A DNA stretch of 64,000 bases. It comes from Streptomyces sp. Mut1 (GTDB lineage Bacteria; Actinomycetota; Actinomycetes; Streptomycetales; Streptomycetaceae). Position numbers and translations under genes: made by a program. The notes beneath the pieces were generated by a model. It saw nothing but the letters and a program-made list of their open reading frames with translations, was not told the DNA's origin and did not search any database. Location of the stretch: NCBI RefSeq assembly GCF_030719295.1, contig NZ_CP120997.1:1240001-1304000 (forward strand), written 5' to 3'. Below, piece after piece: positions 54,444 through 62,500 of this stretch; the first letter of the stretch is position 1; each line of letters starts with the position of its first letter.

Positions 54444-55103
54444 TCAGACGGTGTTGTACGCCGGTCCGTCCGGTGCCTCGTCGGGGTCGTCCTCGTCGAA
54501 CACGGCGCTGACGTCGAAGCGGCAGACCACGAGCTGCGGGTCGGCGTCGTCGAAGGGGGCGTCGAGCCACTCCCCCGGCTCCGGCAGTTCCTCGGCCGCC
54601 GCGACCCAGAGCGTGGAGTCGCCCTCCTCCAGGCCGAACTCCTCGTGCCGGGAGGCGATCTCGTCCGCCTCGTACTCGCCGAAGATCACCCCCAGGGCCG
54701 CGTGGACGCTGCCGCCGACCACCGCCGCGCCGCTGCCCTCCCGGACGTCCGGGTCGGCGTCGGCGAGGTGCTGTGCCTGGGCGAGCAGCCGCTGCGGCTC
54801 CACCACCGCGTAGTCACGGCGGATCAGCACGCTGAGCGCGTGCGGCTCCTCGGGGCCGTTGTAGGGCGGCAGGGAGTCCTGCGCGCCCGGGATCTCGAAG
54901 GGAGTGACCTCGTCGTGACGGTCGTAGAGGAGTTCGTCGTAGGCCTCGGCCGCGGCGGCCAGTGCGTTGAACGCGTCGTAGACAGCTGGGTCATCGTCCC
55001 CCGACCGGCGTTCGACCGCCTGGAGGTGGTGGTCGATCGCGGCCTTGACCGCATCGGCGGCGGCGCGTACCTCGGCAGCGGTGGGCTGCGCAGCATCAGA
55101 CAT
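54444..55103 (-). CDS. Conserved acidic protein of unknown function
   Basis: 219 residues, strongly acidic. Blocks such as VRAAADAVKAAIDHHLQAVERRSGDDDPAVYDAFNALAAAAEAYDELLYDRHDEVTPFEIPG and GVIFGEYEADEIASRHEEFGLEEGDSTLWVAAAEE point to a helical N-terminal half and an alpha/beta second half. I know no function. ATG 55103 is the probable start; the longer frame begins 13 codons earlier. It is divergent from the small DUF5703 gene. Confidence 0.8.
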   Translation of the reverse strand: MSDAAQPTAAEVRAAADAVKAAIDHHLQAVERRSGDDDPAVYDAFNALAAAAEAYDELLYDRHDEVTPFEIPGAQDSLPPYNGPEEPHALSVLIRRDYAVVEPQRLLAQAQHLADADPDVREGSGAAVVGGSVHAALGVIFGEYEADEIASRHEEFGLEEGDSTLWVAAAEELPEPGEWLDAPFDDADPQLVVCRFDVSAVFDEDDPDEAPDGPAYNTV

Positions 55104-55150
55104 GGGGCAGACGCTATCCGTACCGGGGCTCTGCCCGCACAATAGATTCG

Positions 55151-55339
55151 ATGCCGGAATACGAATTTGTCGACGTGTACGTGCCGCGCGGGGTGTCCCG
55201 GAAGGACACGGCCCGCCTGTTGACCGACCATGCCGAGTACGGGCACTGGGAGCTGGACCGTCTGACGCTGCGCCGGGACGGCAGCCGCCGCGTGCGGCTG
55301 CGCCGCCGGATCATCCGCCAGCTGCGGGCCACCTGGTGA
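55151..55339 (+). CDS. DUF5703-like small basic protein
   Basis: 62 residues: an N-terminal YEFVDVYVPRGVSRKDTARLL helix-strand motif, then a very basic tail (RLTLRRDGSRRVRLRRRIIRQLRATW). Short conserved actinobacterial protein; function unknown. The ATG start follows the divergent spacer directly. A strong hairpin ends its transcript at 55374-55407. Confidence 0.78.
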   Translation: MPEYEFVDVYVPRGVSRKDTARLLTDHAEYGHWELDRLTLRRDGSRRVRLRRRIIRQLRATW

Positions 55340-55373
55340 CGGCACCCGTGGACTCGCAGGCCGTCCGGACACA

Positions 55374-55407
55374 GTGAACGGGCCCCGCTGCCGCGGGGCC
55401 CGTTCAC
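55374..55407. terminator. Bidirectional hairpin between DUF5703 and chpC
   Basis: GTGAACGGGCCCCGC and GCGGGGCCCGTTCAC form a perfect 15 bp stem around TGCC at a convergent junction. Confidence 0.9.
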
Positions 55408-55442
55408 TCACTTCATGGTGCTCGCCGCTGCGGGCGCTGCCG

Positions 55443-56201
55443 TCAGGCGGCGGCCTTGGCGCGGCGGTAGAGCACCGTGCCCGCGCCCGCGAGGAGCAGG
55501 CCGGCACTGGCCGGGATGAGCAGGTCGAGCCCGCCCGCTCCGGTGTGGGCGAGCTGCGGGGTGTCCTCGGGCACGGTCTGCGGCTCGGGCGCATTGGGGA
55601 CGGTGGGCGGCGCCGGCGGAGTCACATGGCGGACCGGCGGCTCCGGAACGTCGACCGGCGGCGTGCTCTCGTTCTCGCACGTGTTGCCCATGGCGGGGTT
55701 CAGCAGGCCGATGACATCGATGCTGTTGCCGCAGGCGTTCACGGGAATGTCGATGGGCGCCTGGACCAGGTTGCCCGAGAGCAGACCGGGTGATCCCTGC
55801 GTGTACCCCTGGGCGGTGGCTCCGCCCCCGTCGTCGCCGCGGGTGCCCCGGTGCTTCCCGGCGCCCGCCTGGCCGTGCTCGTTCGAGGCGTGGCCGTCGC
55901 CGGCGTGGCTGCCGGACGTGCCCGCGGTGGAGCCGTGGGAGCCGGCGGACGCGCCGCCCGAACCGTTGGCGCAGGCGTTGCCCGCGGTCGGGTTGAGCAG
56001 GCCGACGACGTCGACCGTGTTGCCGCACACGTTGACCGGCACGTTGACCGGAATCTGTACCGAATTCCCTGAAAGCACCCCCGGGGAATTCGACGCGGCG
56101 CCGGCCGCTCCCGCGTCGGCGTGCGCGTAGCCACCGCTGAGGGCGAGAACGCCGCCCGCGGCCGCCATGGTGATCAGGCCTTTACGCGTGACCTGTCGCA
56201 T
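55443..56201 (-). CDS. chpC: Long chaplin with two chaplin domains and a sorting signal (ChpC)
   Basis: 252 residues: a signal peptide (about 1-28), chaplin domain 1 (GVLSGNSVQIPVNVPVNVCGN...NPTAGNAC), a Gly/Ser-rich spacer, and chaplin domain 2 (GLLSGNLVQAPIDIPVNACGN...NPAMGNTC). A Pro/Val-rich linker, the sortase motif LAHTG (LAXTG type), a hydrophobic helix and a basic tail follow. Sortase would fix it to the cell wall, where the amyloid-like chaplins coat aerial hyphae. It lies next to chpH as in other Streptomyces. ATG 56201 follows AGGAAA. Confidence 0.95.
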   Translation of the reverse strand: MRQVTRKGLITMAAAGGVLALSGGYAHADAGAAGAASNSPGVLSGNSVQIPVNVPVNVCGNTVDVVGLLNPTAGNACANGSGGASAGSHGSTAGTSGSHAGDGHASNEHGQAGAGKHRGTRGDDGGGATAQGYTQGSPGLLSGNLVQAPIDIPVNACGNSIDVIGLLNPAMGNTCENESTPPVDVPEPPVRHVTPPAPPTVPNAPEPQTVPEDTPQLAHTGAGGLDLLIPASAGLLLAGAGTVLYRRAKAAA

Positions 56202-56268
56202 AGGTGTTTCCTGCCTTCTACCTTCCGGAGTACCCCCGGACTCGACTGTGCGGAGGCAAAGGACCCGA

Positions 56269-56303
56269 CGGCCCCGAGGCGCATGGAGTGCGCTCCGGGG
56301 CCG
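56269..56303. terminator. Hairpin after chpH
   Basis: CGGCCCCGAGGCGC (56269-56282) and GCGCTCCGGGGCCG (56290-56303) pair over 14 positions with one mismatch and one wobble, 36 bases beyond the chpH stop. Confidence 0.75.
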
Positions 56304-56338
56304 AGCGGGCTCAAACCCTTACGGGTTGACGCGCAACG

Positions 56339-56572
56339 TCAGTTGTTGACGCAGACGTTGCCGAAGGCGGGGTTCAGCAGACCGATGACGTCGATCGTGT
56401 TGCCGCACACGTTCACGGGGACGTGGACGGGAACCTGGACGACGTTGCCCGAGAGCACGCCGGGGCTGCCGATGGCGGCACCCTGGGCGCCCGAGTCGGC
56501 GACGGCCATGCCGGCACCCGCGAGCACCAGACCACCGGTGACAGCCGCAGCGGCGACGATCTTCTTGATCAT
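56339..56572 (-). CDS. chpH: Short chaplin ChpH
   Basis: 77 residues: signal peptide (about 1-25, ADS start of the mature form) and a single chaplin domain GVLSGNVVQVPVHVPVNVCGN...NPAFGNVCVNN with two Cys that can form a disulfide. It assembles at the air interface of aerial hyphae and spores. It lacks a sorting signal and is therefore free. The ATG follows AGGAGGAA, one of the best ribosome sites here. Upstream is an inverted repeat ACGAGT...ACTCGT (56647-56672) that may serve the promoter. Confidence 0.96.
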   Translation of the reverse strand: MIKKIVAAAAVTGGLVLAGAGMAVADSGAQGAAIGSPGVLSGNVVQVPVHVPVNVCGNTIDVIGLLNPAFGNVCVNN

Positions 56573-56717
56573 TATTCCTCCTAGTTGGCAAACGCGGTCC
56601 CAGCCGCGGACCGCATCACCTGTAACGAGGAGGAAGTAGCGGGGCTACGAGTAGAACGCTCCATTCACTCGTTCCGGTTATATGCGCACATCCTGTCGAT
56701 TTACGCCGTGACGCGTG

Positions 56718-58052
56718 TCAGCTCTCGTCGATGAAACGGTCCAGGACACGCGCGCCGAATTTCAGGCCCTCGACCGGAACCCGCTCGTCCACGCCGTGGA
56801 ACATGCCCGCGAAGTCCAGCTCCGGCGGCAGCTTCAGCGGGGCGAATCCGAAGCAGCGGATGCCCAGATCGTCGAACGACTTGGCGTCCGTACCGCCGGA
56901 GAGCATGTACGGGACCGCGCGGGCGATCGGGTCCTCCGCCTTGAGCGCCGTCTGCATGGCGTCCACCAGCGAGCCGTCGAAGTCCGTCTCCAGCGCCTTG
57001 TCCCCGTGCACGTCCTCGCGCCGGACCCGCGGGCCGAGGATGCGGTCGAGGTCGGCCAGGAACTCCTCCTCGTACCCCGGCAGGAAGCGGCCGTCGACGT
57101 GGGCGGTGGCCTGTCCGGGGATGACGTTCACCTTGTAGCCGGCGCCCAGCATGGTGGGGGCCGCGGAGTTGCGCAGGGTGGCGCCGACCATCTTGGCGAT
57201 GCCGCCCAGCTTGGCGAGCGTGGCCTCCATGTCCTCCGGGTCCAGCGGGGTGCCGAGCGCGTCCGACAGCTCGTCCAGGAAGGAGCGCACCGTCTTGGTC
57301 ACCCGCACCGGCCAGGTGTGCCGGCCGAGCCGTCCGACCGCCTCGCACAGCTCGGTGATCGCGTTGTCGTCGTTGGTCATGGAGCCGTGGCCCGCCGTGC
57401 CGTCCACGGTCAGGCGCATCCAGTGCATGCCCTTCTGGGCCGTCTCCACGAGGTAGAGCCGCAGGTTCTCGTTGACCGTGAACGAGAAGCCGCCGACCTC
57501 GCCGATGGCCTCGCTGACTCCGTCGAACAGGTCCGGGTGCTTGTCCACGAGGTACCGGGCCCCGTACGTGCCGCCCGCCTCCTCGTCCGCGAGGAAGGCC
57601 AGCACGATGTCGCGCGGGGGCTTGCGGCCGCTGCGCATGCGCTCGCGCACGACCGCCAGGGTCATCGCGTCCATGTCCTTCATGTCGACCGCGCCCCGGC
57701 CCCACACGCAGTCGTCCGCGATCTCGCCGGAGAAGGGGTGGTGCGTCCAGTCGTCGGCGTTCGCCGGGACGACGTCGGTGTGGCCGTGGATCAGCAGCGC
57801 CGGCCGGGACGGGTCCTCGCCCTCGATCCGCGCCACGGTGGAGGCCCGGCCCTTGTGGGACTCGAAGATCTTCGGTTCGAGCCCGACCTCCGCGAGCTTC
57901 TCCGCCACGTACTCGGCGGCCGCCCGCTCCCCCGGCCCGGAGTGGTCCCCGTAGTTGCTGGTGTCGATCCGGATCAGGTCACGACAGAGATCCACCACCT
58001 CGTTCTCGGCGGTCTCACCCGAACCGGTCCGGGCCGCATTGGTCTCGCTCAC
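56718..58052 (-). CDS. M20/M25/M40-family zinc peptidase (dipeptidase-like)
   Basis: 444 residues of the ArgE/DapE/CPG2 type. First metal ligands in LLIHGHTDVVPANADDW, bridging Asp in WGRGAVDMKDMDAM, Glu in FLADEEAGGTYG, and a dimerisation domain followed by the last His in the DDLGIRCFGFAPL region. It hydrolyses peptides or N-acyl compounds in the cytosol. GTG 58052 follows GGAGGGA; the open frame extends upstream without a ribosome site. It precedes chpH on the same strand. Confidence 0.93.
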   Translation of the reverse strand: MSETNAARTGSGETAENEVVDLCRDLIRIDTSNYGDHSGPGERAAAEYVAEKLAEVGLEPKIFESHKGRASTVARIEGEDPSRPALLIHGHTDVVPANADDWTHHPFSGEIADDCVWGRGAVDMKDMDAMTLAVVRERMRSGRKPPRDIVLAFLADEEAGGTYGARYLVDKHPDLFDGVSEAIGEVGGFSFTVNENLRLYLVETAQKGMHWMRLTVDGTAGHGSMTNDDNAITELCEAVGRLGRHTWPVRVTKTVRSFLDELSDALGTPLDPEDMEATLAKLGGIAKMVGATLRNSAAPTMLGAGYKVNVIPGQATAHVDGRFLPGYEEEFLADLDRILGPRVRREDVHGDKALETDFDGSLVDAMQTALKAEDPIARAVPYMLSGGTDAKSFDDLGIRCFGFAPLKLPPELDFAGMFHGVDERVPVEGLKFGARVLDRFIDES

Positions 58053-58162
58053 GCTGATTCCCTCCACTGTCGCTGTGGTGCTCCCTCTCATCCTCCCGCG
58101 CGCCGCCCGCACACCCAAGGGGGCCCGCGTCCCGTCATGCGCCCTTCACATGGACCCGGGCG

Positions 58163-58193
58163 TGATCGAGCACCCTCCAATGTTTGCTATGGT
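58163..58193 (+). promoter_or_regulatory. Possible tRNA-Leu promoter
   Basis: A TGATCG-like -35 (58163-58168) and a TATGGT -10 (58188-58193) with 19 bases between lie about 42 bases before the tRNA. Weak evidence. Confidence 0.4.
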
Positions 58194-58235
58194 TTTCCAC
58201 GTCGGAACGGGCCGGGCCCGCGAGACAGACACCTT

Positions 58236-58323
58236 GTCCGGGTGGCGGAATGGCAGACGCGCTAGCTTGAGGTGCTAGTGCCCTTTATCGGGCGTGGGGG
58301 TTCAAGTCCCCCCTCGGACACCA
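58236..58323 (+). tRNA. tRNA-Leu (GAG anticodon)
   Basis: 88 nucleotides including an encoded CCA. Acceptor GTCCGGG pairs with CTCGGAC (one G-U). The anticodon arm CTAGC-TTGAGGT-GCTAG gives anticodon GAG, a long class II variable arm (GCCC...GGGC) fits Leu, and the T arm reads GGGGG-TTCAAGT-CCCCC. It is followed by a strong hairpin at 58341-58381. Confidence 0.95.
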
Positions 58324-58340
58324 CGGTCGACCGACCAAAT

Positions 58341-58381
58341 AGAGCCGGTCAGAGCGACGCTTCGTCGCTTTGACCGGCTCT
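58341..58381. terminator. Hairpin terminator after tRNA-Leu
   Basis: AGAGCCGGTCAGAGCGACG (58341-58359) and its near-complement at 58363-58381 pair over 19 positions with one G-U around CTT. Confidence 0.9.
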
Positions 58382-58408
58382 GTCGTGCGTGCCGCCGTGA
58401 ACCGGCGG

Positions 58409-59455
58409 TCACCCGGGGACGGCTTCGGCGTCCGCGACGACGACGTACAGCGTCACCGAGGCGAAGAACGGCCCGGTGGCGAGACGGTCGAGCCACTTCC
58501 GCGCCGCCGGGGCGGGCAGGTAGCCCGCAGACACCGCGCGCTCGGTGTTGCGCTGGATGCCGAGGACCCGGTCCGCGGCGCGGACATCACGGAAGACCGA
58601 GGTGACCGGGACGACGGCCGGCACGGCGAATCCCGCGTCCAGCGCGAGCCGGGTCAGCTGACGGCCGATGACCCCGTTGCGTACGACCTTGTCCGTCACA
58701 TGGCGGGTGTAGGCGCGCGAGACCTCGACGTCGGGGTAGTCGATGGCCAGCGAGTCCCAGTCGGGTTCGCCCATGACGAGCCTGCCGCCCGGCCGCAGCA
58801 CCCGCCGGGCCTCCGCGAGCACCTGGGCCGGGTCCGCCACGTGCTGGAGCACCCGGTCGGTCCGGGCGCGGTCGATGCCGTCGTCCTCGATCGGGAGCGC
58901 GTGGATGTCGCCCGGTTCGACACCGACCACCGGCAGATTCTCCGTACGCTCTCGTGCCCGCCCGACCATCTCCCGGCTGGAGTCGATGCCGATCACCCTG
59001 CCCGACGGGCCGACCGCCTCGGCGAGGGTGCCGAGATCCGTCCCCGGTCCGCAGCCCAGATCGAGTGCCCTCTCGCCGGGCCGGACATCCAGCGCGTCGA
59101 GCATCACGCTCTTGTAGGAACGGGCCGCTTCCGTCGCGGCCAGTTGGTCCAGGTACCCGACGGCGTCGGGGACAGCGCTCTCGAACACGCGGCCGGACAG
59201 ACGGGCCATGGAGTGCGCCTCCCGCTCCAGCAGCCCCCGCCCCCCGGGCGTGAGGCGGAACGGGCGTTGACGGCCTTTCTCCTCCAGGGGCTCCACCAGC
59301 CGCTTCGCCTCAAGACGGGCCAGGGCTCCGTAGAGGCTCCCGGGCCCGAGGCGGTGACCGGATACCTGCTCGATGGCCGCGTTGATGGCGTACCCGTGCA
59401 ACGGCCCGTCGGCCAGTGCGCACAGCACGAGCATCTGGGCGTCGTTGGTGCGCAT
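58409..59455 (-). CDS. PadR-type DNA-binding domain fused to a SAM methyltransferase
   Basis: 348 residues. Residues 1-about 85 form a PadR winged helix (AQMLVLCALADGPLHGYAINAAIEQVSGHRLGPGSLYGALARLEAKRLVEPL). The rest is a class I methyltransferase with LDLGCGPGTDLGTL (131-140) and VIGIDSSREMV, GDIHALPIEDDGIDRARTDRVLQH and MGEPDWDSL. The ATG follows GGAGAAG; the longer open frame has no support. It could be a regulator that senses SAM or a metabolite, or a methyltransferase that represses its own gene. A TACGTG-T-CACGTA dyad lies upstream. Confidence 0.87.
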   Translation of the reverse strand: MRTNDAQMLVLCALADGPLHGYAINAAIEQVSGHRLGPGSLYGALARLEAKRLVEPLEEKGRQRPFRLTPGGRGLLEREAHSMARLSGRVFESAVPDAVGYLDQLAATEAARSYKSVMLDALDVRPGERALDLGCGPGTDLGTLAEAVGPSGRVIGIDSSREMVGRARERTENLPVVGVEPGDIHALPIEDDGIDRARTDRVLQHVADPAQVLAEARRVLRPGGRLVMGEPDWDSLAIDYPDVEVSRAYTRHVTDKVVRNGVIGRQLTRLALDAGFAVPAVVPVTSVFRDVRAADRVLGIQRNTERAVSAGYLPAPAARKWLDRLATGPFFASVTLYVVVADAEAVPG

Positions 59456-59514
59456 GGCTTCTCCAGGTGTGACCGGGCTCCGGAACGGGCTCCCCGATGC
59501 TACACGGCGCGTAG

Positions 59515-59527
59515 TACGTGTCACGTA
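59515..59527. promoter_or_regulatory. Palindrome upstream of the PadR-methyltransferase gene
   Basis: TACGTG-T-CACGTA is a perfect 6 bp inverted repeat, 60 bases before the ATG, as expected for a PadR-type operator. Confidence 0.6.
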
Positions 59528-59550
59528 GCAATCCGGGCCGGTGCGGGGGC

Positions 59551-62500
59551 TCACGAACCGTGGGGCCGGGCCGCCGCACCGCCCTCCCGTGTGCGGCCGG
59601 CCAGGCCGGACCAGAACGCGGCCTCCTCGTGCGCGCCCTCCGCATCCGCCACCTCGGCCAGCAGCGCGAGCAGGGCCGGCGGGAGCGGGTGCGGTGCGGG
59701 AGCCGCGGGCGGGGCGGGGCGCGCGGGCCGGGCGGGGCGGGGCAGAGCGAGCGTCGGGCGGTCGGTGCCGGGCGCGGGCGGGTCCGGGGTGTCCTCGTCC
59801 GGGGCCCGGTCCTCCGCGTCCCCGGCCGGGTCCTCCTCGGCCCCGGCCGCGTCCTCCTCGGCCGCCGCCAGGGGCGCGTAGATCTCCAGGGCCCGCTCCC
59901 GCTGCCCGGCGCTCATCAGCAGTTCCGCGTAGGTCTCGCGCGCGGAGGTCTCGGTGTCGATGTCGCCGTCGGCGCATTCGATGGCCTGCTCCAGCCAGGG
60001 GTACGCGTCCTCCGGCCGGTTGTCCGCCGCCAGCACCAGGCCCAGCAGCAGGAGGGCCTGCGGCCGGTGCCCGATGTCGTCGGAGCGGGCCAGCGGCAGC
60101 AGGACCTCCTCGGCCTCGGGGAGCAGGCCCAGCCGGAAGAGCGTGCTGCCGAGGTAGCGCCGGGCGAGGGGTTCGACCTCCGGGTCGCCCGCGGCGAGGG
60201 CGTCGGTCAGCAGCTCACGGGCCCGGTCCAGGTCGTTGACCGAGCGGCGGACCACGCCGAGGAGCGCGCCGATCCGGGGGGCGGTGGCGGGTCCTGCCAG
60301 CTCCAGTGCCGCTTCGAGCAGTTCGCCGGCCGTCTGGACCTCACCGATCTCCAGGAGGTATTCACCGGCGCCGAGGTAGGCCCCGACGATGGCCTCCTCG
60401 TCGCCCGAGTCCTCCACCCGGACCAGGAGGTCCTGCGCGGCCTCCGGGTCCCGGTGCAGCAGCCGTACCGCGAGCCAGGCGCGGGCCACCTCGGTGACCT
60501 GGGAGGGCTCCCCGTCGACCACCGTGCGGATCAGGGCCTCGGCCGCCTCGTCCTCGCCGTCCGCGGCCAGGCACTTGGCGAGGTGGAAGCGGGCGAACTG
60601 GGAGGCGGCCCCGACGTCCGCGTCGGCCGCGGCCCGCAGCTGTTCCCGGCCCTCCGCCTCCCGGTCGTTGCCGATGTGGACCACGCCGAGCACGCCGCGC
60701 GCCCACGCCTCGGCGTTCGGGTCGCCCGCCTCGGCCACCACCAGCAGCAGGCGCTCGGCCTGCTCGAAGTCGCCGTGGTCGGCGAGCAGGACCGCGAGGT
60801 CCATGCGGGCGATCAGCGACCACTGGGCGTGCCCGGAGTCGATGGCGTGCCGGTAGGCGCGCTCGGCCTCCGCGAAGCGGCCCTCGCGGACGAAGAGGTC
60901 GCCGAGCAGGTCGGCGGCGCGCGGGGCCTGGTTCGGGTGGCCGGAGTCGACAACGGTGGTGAGCAGGTCGGCGGCGGCCTCCGCACCGCCGTTGCGGGCC
61001 GCCTGGATGAACGCCAGCTCGATCCGGACCGCCGGGGCCCAGTCGCGGTGTCCGGAGGCGACGGCGAGGCCGTACGCCTGCTCGGCGTCCTCGATGCGGT
61101 CCTCCCGGACGAGGATGTCACCGAGGGCGGCGGCGGCGAGCGGGGACAGGAAGGGGTGGCCGGAGTCGATGACAGCCGTCAGCAGCTCAGCCGGCCGTTC
61201 CGTGCCTTCGCCGCTGCCGGCGAGGACCAGGGCGAGTTCGACCTTGGCCATGCCGCCCCACTCCGGGTGGCCGGTCGCGATGGCCCGCTCGAACCACTCC
61301 TCGGCGGCGGGCAGGTCGCCCTCGTTGGCGTACCACTCGGCGAGGCCGCAGACCGCGCGCGGGCCCTGGGCGGGGTGCCCGGAATCGGCCGCCTCGCGCA
61401 GCAGGTCCATGCCCTGCTCGATCAGCCCGCGCGGCCGCAGCGAGACGGCCAGCAGGATCTTGGCGTACGGGATGAGCAGGGGGTTGCCCGAGCCGATCAG
61501 CGTGCGCAGGACCTGCTCCGCCTCCTCGTGGCGGCCGCGGACGATCAGCAGCTCGCCCAGGCCCATCTGGGCCAGCGGCACCGCGTGGAAGCGGCCGCCG
61601 GCCAGGGCCGAGCGCAGCAGTTCCTCGGCGCGGTCGACATCGCCCTGGCTGAGCAGCATGGAGCCCAGGTTGGCCTGGGCGACCGAGGTGACCTGGCCCG
61701 CCATGGATTCGCCGACCGCCCGGGACAGGGACCAGGGCTGCTCGGACGGTTCGGCCCGGCCGACGGTGGTGGTGCTCGCGCGCACCGTGGACTTGCCCAG
61801 GCCGCTGCCGGGCCGGTGTCCGGTACGCGCCCCTGCCGCGTCGCCGTCCGCCCCGCTGAGCACGCTGACCAGACGGGCCTGGGCCAGCGGGGCCGCCTCG
61901 GTGTCGCCGGCCGCCACGATCGCTTCGAGCATCCGTTCCGCGCGCTCGTACTCGCCGTCCGCGAAGAGCAGGGTGGCCAGGCCCACCTGGGCGACCTGGG
62001 AGAGCTGGGGATCGCGGGCCGCCACCGCGCTTTCGAGGAGCCGACGGGAGCGGGTGCGGTCGCCGTACATCATGAGCAGGTCGGCGAGCACGGCCTGGGC
62101 GAGCGGGACCACGCTGTCCACGCGGGAGTCGGCGGCGCGCTCCAGGAGCCGGGCCGCTCCCGTGAAGTCCGCCAGGTAGAGGTACATCTCGCCGAGCATC
62201 AGCGAGGCCCAGGCCGCGGTGTCGCGGTCGTCGCCGCCGTCGGCGATCCCCAGCAGCAGCCGCTCGGCCGTCACGGCCTCACCCCGGACGAGCGCGGTGT
62301 AGGCGCTGGGCAGGAGGGCCGCGGCCGGGCGGCGGTCGGCGAGGTACTTCCAGGCGAACCACGGGACCGGGGCCGACGGGTCGTCGTCGCGGCTGTCCAG
62401 GTACTCCGAGAGGTACGGGGTGCCGGCGTATCCGTCGGAGCCGGGCGCGCGGTGGACGAGGGCGATGGTGCCCGCCACCGGTTCGCGGGCCCAGGCCAGG

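Noticed and set aside
59541..60239. Arg/Pro-rich plus-strand frame opposite the end of the TPR protein
   Set aside because: Low-complexity antisense shadow with no initiation signal.
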